Shown: positions 26,428 through 33,505 of the stretch, one piece after another
Numbering within the stretch: position 1 is the stretch's first letter
Layout: every line of letters starts with the position of its first letter
Source: Gammaproteobacteria bacterium
Lineage (GTDB): Bacteria; Pseudomonadota; Gammaproteobacteria; Steroidobacterales; Woeseiaceae
NCBI GenBank assembly: GCA_029865385.1
Contig: JAOUGX010000005.1
Span: 25,841-89,840, forward strand
DNA: 64,000 nucleotides
Direction of reading: 5' to 3'
Program-made: the position numbers and the translations under genes
Notes under the pieces: model-generated
What the model was told of the DNA's origin: nothing
Database searches by the model: none
Seen by the model: only the letters and a program-made list of their open reading frames with translations

Positions 26428-27033
26428 TCAGGAGCCGCGTTTTGACAGGGCGAGGCCCACGCTCGCACCAAACAGGAACACGGCCGTCAGCCTGTTGCGC
26501 AGGTGCCCGAATCTTGCAAGGCTACGACGCGCCGAAGTCGCGAACACCGCCCAAAGCAGGTCGCCAACCAGGATAACGGCGAGATAGATTCCGGCAACCA
26601 GGAGCAGCTGTAAGGTCGCGTCTCCGGTGGCACTGACGAATTGCGGCAGGAATGCGGCATTGAACAGCAACACCTTCGGATTGACGATGGCGAGCAACAA
26701 GCCGTGTCGAAAGACCCTGGGCCGACGCTCGGGTTGCACGCTGTGCAGATCTGGCGCCGGCCGACGCCATGTTGTTATCGCCAGTGCAAGCAGATAACAG
26801 ACACCGAGCCACTTGATCCACAACAGCGCCGATGCTGCTGCGTGAATAACAGCAGACAAACCGCCAGTTACCAAAACCAATTGCACAGCGATGCCGATCG
26901 TAGTGCCGATAACCGTTCTTACGCCGGCGCGCAAACCGTGCTGGAGTGTATTGGCGACGATCAGCGCGACATTCGGTCCGGGTATGAGAACCAGAACCGT
27001 TGTTGCTGCAATAAGGGCCAGGATGTTTTCCAT
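26428..27033 (-). CDS. LysE/RhtB-family amino-acid exporter
   Basis: A 201-aa inner-membrane protein of the LysE superfamily. The N-terminal TTVLVLIPGPNVALIVANTL carries the PGPN family motif, and later segments LLWIKWLGVCYLLALA and NPKVLLFNAAFLPQF are also diagnostic. Six hydrophobic helices are predicted. Members export homoserine, threonine, lysine or other small metabolites; the substrate here is unknown. It is upstream of the hybrid sensor gene on the same strand, 58 bp apart. Confidence 0.9.
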   Translation of the reverse strand: MENILALIAATTVLVLIPGPNVALIVANTLQHGLRAGVRTVIGTTIGIAVQLVLVTGGLSAVIHAAASALLWIKWLGVCYLLALAITTWRRPAPDLHSVQPERRPRVFRHGLLLAIVNPKVLLFNAAFLPQFVSATGDATLQLLLVAGIYLAVILVGDLLWAVFATSARRSLARFGHLRNRLTAVFLFGASVGLALSKRGS

Positions 27034-27046
27034 TGCGTTCGTTTCG

Positions 27047-27721
27047 CTAGTGCGGACGACGCGGTCGGCGCCAGTGTTGAATCAGCAGGAAACCGAACAA
27101 CATGCCGCCGAGGTGAGCAAAGTTTGCCACTCCCGGCGCGCGTCCGCTGACGCCGAGATACAGCTCGAATACGCCCGCCAGGATGACCAGGTACTTGGCT
27201 TTCATCGGAATCGGAGGAATCAGCAACATGACCATGCGATTGGGGAAGGCCATGCCGAATGCCAGCAAAATACCGAACACGCCGCCGGACGCGCCGACCG
27301 TGTTGTACTGTCCGTTCTGCAAATACGCGACGAGCAACTGCACGAGCCCTGCCCCGACGACGCAAGTCAGGTAGTAAGTAATGAACCGGCGCGGCCCCAT
27401 CAGTATCTCGATCTCGCGACCGAACATCCACAGCATCAACATGTTGAAGACAACGTGGCCTACACTGCCATGCAAAAATCCGTAAGTAACAATCTGCCAC
27501 GGATAGAACGAGCCACGAACGGCTTCGATAGGCCACAGCGAGAAAAAGTACTCGAGATAGTAGGGTGGAAACTGCTGCAGCGCGAACAGCAGCCCGTTCG
27601 CGACAAGCAGAAAGAAAATGACGTTGGGAATGGTACCGCTGTCCGCCGGTCGCCGCTGATATCTGATCTGATTCAAGTCGAATGTCTTTTTATGTGTATA
27701 TACAAGGAACAGACTCCGCAT
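27047..27721 (-). CDS. Rhomboid-family intramembrane serine protease
   Basis: A 224-aa multi-pass protein. The catalytic Ser lies in GASGGVFG (about residue 137) and the catalytic His in FAHLGGMLFG (about residue 204), the paired signatures of active rhomboids; HGSVGHVVFNMLMLWMFG in the L1/TM2 region is also conserved. The ATG at 27721 is selected because the upstream extension is low-complexity sequence antisense to the Gly-rich tail of the next gene. It follows the DUF2207 gene by 46 bp and is followed by the LysE gene after 13 bp, so the genes probably form one unit. The substrate is unknown. Confidence 0.9.
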   Translation of the reverse strand: MRSLFLVYTHKKTFDLNQIRYQRRPADSGTIPNVIFFLLVANGLLFALQQFPPYYLEYFFSLWPIEAVRGSFYPWQIVTYGFLHGSVGHVVFNMLMLWMFGREIEILMGPRRFITYYLTCVVGAGLVQLLVAYLQNGQYNTVGASGGVFGILLAFGMAFPNRMVMLLIPPIPMKAKYLVILAGVFELYLGVSGRAPGVANFAHLGGMLFGFLLIQHWRRPRRPH

Positions 27722-27767
27722 CGGCAGGACCGTTCCCGTGAGTCCCGCCGCAAAGAGGTTCGGATGA

Positions 27768-29468
27768 CTACCAGCCGCCGCCTCCGCCACCGCCCCCTCC
27801 GCCGCCGGACGAGCCGCCACCGCCACCGCCCGAAGAAGAACCCGGCGGGCTGACCGACGAGCTGATCGCCGTATCGAGGCCTCCGGACAGCCGCGACATA
27901 TTGGATCCGAGGTTCATGTTGTTCCAACTACCGCTGTACCAGGCCGGCTGGTAGCTGCTGTTGTCGGGGCCGCGCAGACTGGCGAAAACTTCCGTGAATT
28001 TTTCAGCCCATTTTTGCTCGACGCCCATTGCCAGCGCGAACGGCAAGAAACGCTCGAATAGCTCCGGGGTTTTCTCCGGCGGGTTTCGCAGGTTCATTTC
28101 GTCCTTCTCCGCGATCTCCAGGTAATCACGAAACCCCAGAATTTCGTCCAGAAGTTTTCGTCCCAGCCCGGTCGGCCGCTTCATGATGGCCGCAAACACG
28201 AAGAACGTGATGATCATGAGAACGATGACGCCGATAACGAATGGCGTAGGCCCTAGGCCGGTATTCAGGGCGACTATCGACGAGATTACAGCGATGATGA
28301 TCCCCGGGATGCTCAGCAGGCCGTTGGTCTTGAAGTAGCGTCCCGCGTAGTCGCGAACCAGGGCTTGCTTGTGTGCCGAGCGGGCCCCGCCGATTCTCTC
28401 GTGATTCTTGTCATCCAGCAGTAACGAGCTGCTGCTGGCGAACAGCTTCCCGTACAAGGCCTGCTCTCCGGCGGCCAGCGGCGGCGCTTTGCTTCCCGGG
28501 TCGGTTTTCACGAGCGTATGTTTCTTTTTTGACTTCTCGATCCGCAGGTAGCCCTTGACCGCCAGATTCAGCACCGCCGCGGTCATGACCTTGCTGTCGT
28601 AGTACATCTGCTGGATATAACGCAGAGAAGCCGGAGAAAAGTTTTCTGGCGGTTGATAGCGCGTGACAATCAGTCCCTCTTCCGGATCGCGGCCGTAGGC
28701 GCGCCATACCGGAATGAAATACGACAGCAATGCGATGAATCCGGCGATGGCGACGATCAGATTGAGGTTGTCTTTCAGCAGCCAGGCGATGCGTTGCGTC
28801 CTGTCAGGCTCATCGACAAAGCCCTTCGGCCAGCCGACCACGATCGTCAGGCCCTCATGAGGATACAAAGTGCGATCCGCAGCGAACACGACCCGGGCAA
28901 GATCTTCACGCCGCACCGTGTAATCCTTGCCTTTGGCGCCCATCGGGCCGGTGTAGGCGTCGACACTGTGTATCTGCGGTTCTCCGGAAAACTCCAGCGT
29001 GACGGTTGCGCTTGCCTTGTCGATCGGGAAAGCCCACTCGTTTCCGGTTGCGTTCCAGTAAAGCTCATCGTGGCTTTCGAAAAAGCCCAACATACGATTG
29101 GCGCGATAACGATAGGTGTAGGTGTGAACGCCGTTCTCCAGGTAGCGATCCGAACTGCCAAAATAGGTGCGCAAGCCATTGCTCAGTTTCTCCGAGTGAA
29201 ATGCTTCGGCTGCGTCGTTTCGCAAAACGGAAAGCGGTTCGTAGGCAACGATATGGCTGTTGCCATAGTTATCCTGGTACTCGGTCGGGAAGTCTCTGTA
29301 TATGCCACGGCGTATTCTCGCGCCCTCGGAGCGCACCGTGATTGTTTCGGTTACGTCAATCCAGCCGTCCTGCTGAACCCTGACATCACTGTGAAATTCG
29401 AGAATGCGCTCATCCGCCGCCGACAGCAGCGGAATCGATGCCAGTGCCAGCAGCAGAAATATTTTCAT
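27768..29468 (-). CDS. DUF2207 membrane protein with glycine-rich tail
   Basis: A 566-aa protein with a signal peptide ([17 protein letters not shown]). An extracytoplasmic DUF2207 domain (about 20-230) begins with [20 protein letters not shown] and contains [10 protein letters not shown] and EWAFPID. One TM helix lies near 240-260 and a TM hairpin near 390-440. The protein ends in a tail of Gly and Ser with a final Trp, as many DUF2207/YdbT-like relatives do. The first codon overlaps the lemA stop by 4 nt (ATGA). LemA-DUF2207 pairing is common, and the pair is presumed to act together at the membrane in an unknown role. Confidence 0.88.
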   Translation of the reverse strand: MKIFLLLALASIPLLSAADERILEFHSDVRVQQDGWIDVTETITVRSEGARIRRGIYRDFPTEYQDNYGNSHIVAYEPLSVLRNDAAEAFHSEKLSNGLRTYFGSSDRYLENGVHTYTYRYRANRMLGFFESHDELYWNATGNEWAFPIDKASATVTLEFSGEPQIHSVDAYTGPMGAKGKDYTVRREDLARVVFAADRTLYPHEGLTIVVGWPKGFVDEPDRTQRIAWLLKDNLNLIVAIAGFIALLSYFIPVWRAYGRDPEEGLIVTRYQPPENFSPASLRYIQQMYYDSKVMTAAVLNLAVKGYLRIEKSKKKHTLVKTDPGSKAPPLAAGEQALYGKLFASSSSLLLDDKNHERIGGARSAHKQALVRDYAGRYFKTNGLLSIPGIIIAVISSIVALNTGLGPTPFVIGVIVLMIITFFVFAAIMKRPTGLGRKLLDEILGFRDYLEIAEKDEMNLRNPPEKTPELFERFLPFALAMGVEQKWAEKFTEVFASLRGPDNSSYQPAWYSGSWNNMNLGSNMSRLSGGLDTAISSSVSPPGSSSGGGGGGSSGGGGGGGGGGGW

Positions 29469-30022
29469 TCGATGCTGCCGAGTTTGACCAGTGGTACGTT
29501 CGCGGCGTCATCGGAACTTTTCTGGAAGTAGTCCTTTTGCTTGAAGCCGAACAAGCTGGCAATCATGTTATTTGGCACGGTCTCGATTCGGGTATTCAAT
29601 TCGCGCACCGACCCGTTGTAGTAGCGGCGCGCGAACTGCAGATAGTCTTCCGTTTCGACCAGTTCTTTCTGCAATTGGAGGAAATTTTCGTTTGCCTTGA
29701 GGTCCGGGTAGGCCTCGGCAATCGCCAGCAGGCGCTTGATACCGCTGCCGAGTTCTTCTTCGGTCTTGCCAAGTTCGGCGATGCTGCTGCTATGCATCGC
29801 CTGTTTCCGAAGCGTCGTTACAGCTTCGATCGTGGCTCTTTCGTAAGCTGCGTACTGCTCGACGGCTTTTACCAGTTGCGGTACCAGGTCGTGGCGCCGC
29901 TGCAGTTGCACATCGATATCGCTCCATGCCGCACTCGTGCGATTTCTGTCGCGAACCAGACGATTGTAAAGAATCGCCACCAACACGGCGATCAGGGCAA
30001 TGGTGAGCAGCAGGATGAACAT
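29465..30022 (-). CDS. LemA family protein
   Basis: A 185-aa protein with one N-terminal TM helix ([20 protein letters not shown]) and the helical LemA core: [21 protein letters not shown] then [17 protein letters not shown], ending with [18 protein letters not shown]. LemA proteins have an outside-facing helical bundle and often accompany DUF2207 or TPM-domain proteins. The ATG at 30022 shares one base with the MOSC stop (TGATG), so the three genes MOSC, LemA and DUF2207 are tightly coupled. The function of the family is not established. Confidence 0.93.
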   Translation of the reverse strand: MFILLLTIALIAVLVAILYNRLVRDRNRTSAAWSDIDVQLQRRHDLVPQLVKAVEQYAAYERATIEAVTTLRKQAMHSSSIAELGKTEEELGSGIKRLLAIAEAYPDLKANENFLQLQKELVETEDYLQFARRYYNGSVRELNTRIETVPNNMIASLFGFKQKDYFQKSSDDAANVPLVKLGSIE

Positions 30023-30465
30023 CAGCGGTTTCCGGTATACAAAACGGTATCGCCGACGGATACTGGACCGCCACGCAGCACCCGGCAACAGACGCCGCCG
30101 CGCCAATCCGGTTTCAAGGCCGTGGTCAGACCAGCGCACTGCTCATCCATGCGGAAGCAGGGATCCGTCTCCCCGGTCACCTGCAGCCGGACCTCGCCAA
30201 TGCTTAACTCTCCGCCGATCTCTTTCGGCAATTCAACGCCTTCCACCAGCAGGTTGGCTCGACGCACGGTCCAGGGAACGGTCTTGCCGAGCTCTTTACA
30301 AACCTGCCGCCAGACATCGGCGGAGATTACCGTAACCTGGCGTTTGCCGGGCTTGCCGCGATAATCGAGCGCGACACCAGTCTCGTCCGTGATTTCAGCT
30401 TCTTGCAGCGTTTGCATCTCGCCGCGCTTCTTGTCGCGCCGCGCGATTCCGACCAACCGACCCAT
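30022..30465 (-). CDS. MOSC domain protein
   Basis: A 147-aa stand-alone MOSC (molybdenum cofactor sulfurase C-terminal-like) protein. Signature parts are LVGIARRDKKRGEM at the start, RRANLLVEGVELP and IGEVRLQVTGETDPC, in which the Cys after TDP is the sulfur or Mo-cofactor-binding cysteine of the fold; a second Cys-rich segment GGVCCRVLRGG follows. Related proteins such as YiiM and YcbX act in N-hydroxylated compound reduction or resistance; here only domain-level naming is safe. The ATG at 30465 has a G-rich ribosome site (GGGGGG) 5-6 nt upstream. Confidence 0.87.
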   Translation of the reverse strand: MGRLVGIARRDKKRGEMQTLQEAEITDETGVALDYRGKPGKRQVTVISADVWRQVCKELGKTVPWTVRRANLLVEGVELPKEIGGELSIGEVRLQVTGETDPCFRMDEQCAGLTTALKPDWRGGVCCRVLRGGPVSVGDTVLYTGNR

Positions 30466-30530
30466 GACAGCCCCCCCAAAATCGAATTTGGGAACATTGT
30501 ATCGAATCATTGCCGACAGCGATCGATGAT

Positions 30531-30596
30531 GTCGCCTGCGGTGCAGGCTCCTACGAGTCTTCTATTGCCGTTGTAGGAGCCTGCATTGCAGGCGAC
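30531..30596. repeat. REP-type palindromic pair, copy 2
   Basis: Arms at 30531-30554 and 30573-30596 are inverted copies of the same unit found at 15509-15574, differing from perfect complementarity at two bases inside the small apical loop. It lies between the MOSC gene and the end of the DUF3570 gene. The repeated occurrence in non-coding gaps supports a dispersed REP family. Confidence 0.85.
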
Positions 30597-30610
30597 CTGC
30601 GAACGCCAAA

Positions 30611-31747
30611 TCAGTACCAGAAAGAAAAGAAAAGCTGGAAGACGTTGGCTTTCAGGGAATAGAGGGGCTCTTCACCGACCGGTGCGGTGCTGGTCAGGTC
30701 GCGGAACTCATGGTAATCGACCATCAGGTGGTCTAGCGACGCCGTTACCGACCCTTTCTCGATGAAATTCCAGCCACGACTCAGGAACTCGTAGCTCGCC
30801 GAAAATCGCAGGGTGTGGCTGGTGAGGGGACTGAGCTCCTTGTCGCGACCACGGAAGTTGGTCGCTTCCGATCGGGAGAAAAGATCCCTGAAAAAATGTG
30901 CCCCGGTCTGATCGTGGTAACGGTATTTGCCGGTGAATGTCCACGGGCCCATCGGATGCACATAAGTAACTGCTGCGGTATGCGATGTGATGTCCCAGGT
31001 GTCGCCAAAAAAACGGTACTCACCCTGTAGCGCAGCACGCCATGGCATGTAATAACGCGCGCGAAGACCGACAGCGCTGGTTGTGCGTGTATGCGGATAA
31101 AGCTCGGGTTCGTACGCGTAACCGGCGGGACTGCCGGAATCGGCGTATCGCACAGACCGGTACGGATTGTTCAGAAAGCCTTCGTCAGTGATGACCTCGA
31201 AATTGACGCTGGTGATCAGGTTGCGCGTCATGATCTGCGTCAAACTCATGCCGTAATGCTGACGCGTGTTATCGCGGGAAAAAGCCGGATCGTCGGAACG
31301 ACCGACGATATCGTCGCCGAAAGCGTAACTCAGCGTCAGCGTCGTCAGGTCGCCGAACATGTCCTGGCTCACGCTCAAATTGTAGGTCGTCGCATCGAAA
31401 TCCGACTCCACGCTACTGGTATAGCCGGCTGACATTGTCGTGTTGCCGCGAAGGTAGTCCATCGACAGCGAGTACTGAGTGCGCTCTTCGGTATACGGGC
31501 TGGCCGTGGTGATGACATCAATCGATGCGGAGCTGACCATATCGACGTAGTAGTTGGCCGCAAACGAGACGCTCTTGCCGACCTGCTTTCGTACCAATAC
31601 GGACGGACCGTCAATAGTGACTCCACCGCCGGTGTATTGATGGTAGAGAATATCGGTGCGGTCCTCGGGCAATACGCCGGACACGGCCGAGCGATTGATC
31701 GCGAAGATCAGCAGCAGTACGGAATAGACGATACGTTGCAGTTTCAT
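30611..31747 (-). CDS. DUF3570 outer-membrane protein
   Basis: A 378-aa protein with a signal peptide (IVYSVLLLIFAINRSAVSG) and then almost continuous amphipathic beta-strands, opening with EDRTDILYHQYTGGGVTIDGPSVLV as in the DUF3570 family and ending in the aromatic strand FQLFFSFWY, a C-terminal beta-signal. It is last in the minus-strand operon after DUF4266, with which this family commonly occurs. From general knowledge, DUF4266/DUF3570 pairs often lie beside ApbE flavin transferases and thioredoxin-like proteins; neither is visible here. The ATG at 31747 starts the signal peptide; an earlier frame start at 31780 overlaps the DUF4266 end. Confidence 0.86.
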   Translation of the reverse strand: MKLQRIVYSVLLLIFAINRSAVSGVLPEDRTDILYHQYTGGGVTIDGPSVLVRKQVGKSVSFAANYYVDMVSSASIDVITTASPYTEERTQYSLSMDYLRGNTTMSAGYTSSVESDFDATTYNLSVSQDMFGDLTTLTLSYAFGDDIVGRSDDPAFSRDNTRQHYGMSLTQIMTRNLITSVNFEVITDEGFLNNPYRSVRYADSGSPAGYAYEPELYPHTRTTSAVGLRARYYMPWRAALQGEYRFFGDTWDITSHTAAVTYVHPMGPWTFTGKYRYHDQTGAHFFRDLFSRSEATNFRGRDKELSPLTSHTLRFSASYEFLSRGWNFIEKGSVTASLDHLMVDYHEFRDLTSTAPVGEEPLYSLKANVFQLFFSFWY

Positions 31748-31770
31748 GTCCTGTTTCGATAGGAAGTTTG

Positions 31771-32007
31771 CTAGTTGCAACCGCAGCCGCCGCCAGCGCT
31801 GCCTTCGGCGCCTCGCGCGCCTTCGCGTGCCTCGTAAACGTGCTGAATGTAGGAGGTCGATACCGGGTCAGCGTCGAGGAACATGATCGGATCCGCAAGG
31901 CGGTCACGCTCATATGGCTTTACCCAGGGTTCAATGCCCCCGCAGGCCGACAGCCCCAGCGTCAGCAGGACGGCGGCGCCAGTGCGCAAAATCGGATTTT
32001 TTCTCAT
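31771..32007 (-). CDS. DUF4266 small lipoprotein
   Basis: A 78-aa lipoprotein with lipobox LSAC (Cys22 from this start), the family core WVKPYERDRLADPIMFLD and the C-terminal Gly/Cys motif GGGCGCN that marks DUF4266. The two terminal cysteines could bind metal, carry thiol chemistry or anchor a cofactor; this is unproven. The ATG at 32007 is preferred because GGAG lies 7 nt upstream; ATG at 32013 is too close to it. It sits between a barrel lipoprotein and DUF3570 in the same operon. Confidence 0.88.
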   Translation of the reverse strand: MRKNPILRTGAAVLLTLGLSACGGIEPWVKPYERDRLADPIMFLDADPVSTSYIQHVYEAREGARGAEGSAGGGCGCN

Positions 32008-32060
32008 ATTCATACTCCAAGCTTATCCCGGGCGTTTGCACCGGAACCGTGAACCCTGCC

Positions 32061-32747
32061 TCAGAAGAACATGGTCACGCCCACGTGAGCCTCCAGGTTG
32101 TGCGTGGTCTTTTCCTCGCCGAGCAGGTCGATGTCGTAGAGGTGATCCCTGAAATCGAAATGAAAGGCGACCGAATCGTTGAATAGAAAGCGATAGCCGA
32201 CACCGAAATTGACGGTAAACCGGTCGTCGCCGGCAAAACGTGTCGAACCCAGCCCGCCGATCAGATACAGGGCGTTGTTGTAGGCACGACCCTCGCCGAT
32301 GAATACCTCACCTGGAAGGATGTTGTAGCCGAGGTTCAGGTTGTAATACGTGTACTGGCGGTCCGAGTCGGACAGCAAAGGCGCACCGCCGCTCAGGATT
32401 TCGAAACTGGTCAGCCCTGCTTTCGTCTGTCCGGCCGTGCCTTCAACGAAGAACCCTTCGGTAACGTGGTAGGCAATCCGGGCTCCGTAGACGAAATCGG
32501 AGCCAAAGTCCTCGATACTCAGAACACCGACAAACGCACCGATCTCGAAGTCCTCGGTATCGATCTTGGGCTCCTTGACCTTGCGACGCTCTACCTCGGG
32601 CTCGATCACCTGCCCCTGTGGCAGCTCCGCGGGCGGAGGTGCCGATTTGTCGCCGCGGCCGAACAGGCTCTTTGTAGCAGCACAGCCCGACAGCGTAAGC
32701 GCTATCATTGGCAGCACTAGAAAAAGAACGCGAAACCGGCTTTCCAT
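32061..32747 (-). CDS. Lipoprotein with outer-membrane beta-barrel domain
   Basis: A 228-aa protein with lipobox LSGC (Cys22) and a Pro/charged linker (about 30-60), then an 8-strand-like barrel domain: IGAFVGVLSIEDFGSDFVYG, LNLGYNILPGEVFIG, NFGVGYRFLFNDSVAFHFD, ending VGVTMFF. It resembles the barrel family expanded in myxobacteria (OMP_myx type). GAGGAAG upstream of the ATG is a good ribosome site. Its start overlaps the 3' end of the SH3-barrel gene by 31 nt. The adjacent gene encodes a related barrel, so the two may derive from duplication. Confidence 0.82.
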   Translation of the reverse strand: MESRFRVLFLVLPMIALTLSGCAATKSLFGRGDKSAPPPAELPQGQVIEPEVERRKVKEPKIDTEDFEIGAFVGVLSIEDFGSDFVYGARIAYHVTEGFFVEGTAGQTKAGLTSFEILSGGAPLLSDSDRQYTYYNLNLGYNILPGEVFIGEGRAYNNALYLIGGLGSTRFAGDDRFTVNFGVGYRFLFNDSVAFHFDFRDHLYDIDLLGEEKTTHNLEAHVGVTMFF

Positions 32748-33505
32748 TCTTCTACTTCCTCGTTGTCGTCACGGCTCGTGAATACCACGTAGCTTTTGTA
32801 CTCGGCTCTCAGGACGAAGCGCCGCGTCGCATATACGCGGAAGCCGGCTCCCACATGAGCAATCTGATCCGTTCGGTCCTCGCCCTGAATGATGGTCGAC
32901 TTCGGGCTGGTGTGAATCACACCGGTTCCCAGAGTGAAAAACGGCGAAATCCGCCAGTCAGGCCAAGTCTCGTGAACCACGTTAACACTGCCCATCCAGC
33001 CGTTCGAAAAATTTCCCAAAATCTGTGAACCCCATACCTCTATCGAGACATTGGGGTTGAGCGAGTACCCGCCGTATACGGAAATAATGTTCGCGCCGCC
33101 GAAATCACCGGCGACGAGACCGGCCTCCCATTTTGCGTCGGTGAAGTCCTGTTGATTGGCCTGCGCGAAGCGTGTGGTTTCGCCGTCGGGCTGCAGCGTT
33201 TGTTCCATCTGTGCCCTGTCGACCCAGCCTTCCTTGCCGTCCGGGCCGCGGACCTTGTACCAGTCCGTGCGCTGCGCCAAAACCTGGACGGTTTCGCCAC
33301 GATCAATGATGTGAAATATCGGGTAGCCGCGACCCGGTCCGGTACGCATTTCCAGATAGGGATCGGCGACCGCAACGGTCTTGTACTCGTCGGCCTGAAC
33401 AACTCCTGCGCTGATTGCCTGGGTCAGTACGACCAGGAGAGTCAGAAATGCAGATTTAATTGATCGGGACGTCGAAAGGATTGTTGTAATATTGCGCTCC
33501 GACAT
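32717..33505 (-). CDS. Exported SH3-like domain fused to outer-membrane barrel domain
   Basis: A 262-aa protein: signal peptide (about residues 15-38, ending VVQADE), a bacterial SH3-like domain (about 45-105: YLEMRTGPGRGYPIFHIIDRGE, WYKVRGPDGKEGWV), then a barrel with the strand order of the neighbouring lipoprotein (GLVAGDFGGANIISVYGGYS, SPFFTLGTGVIHT) ending WKAGFAFFF. SH3 domains of this type often bind peptidoglycan, so this may link wall and outer membrane. The ATG at 33505 overlaps the upstream HzsA-related gene by 50 nt; no later ATG precedes the signal peptide. Confidence 0.8.
   Translation of the reverse strand: MSERNITTILSTSRSIKSAFLTLLVVLTQAISAGVVQADEYKTVAVADPYLEMRTGPGRGYPIFHIIDRGETVQVLAQRTDWYKVRGPDGKEGWVDRAQMEQTLQPDGETTRFAQANQQDFTDAKWEAGLVAGDFGGANIISVYGGYSLNPNVSIEVWGSQILGNFSNGWMGSVNVVHETWPDWRISPFFTLGTGVIHTSPKSTIIQGEDRTDQIAHVGAGFRVYATRRFVLRAEYKSYVVFTSRDDNEEVEEWKAGFAFFF

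Noticed and set aside
26891..27853. 320-codon plus-strand open frame
   Set aside because: Antisense to LysE and rhomboid genes, both of which have catalytic or family motifs on the minus strand.
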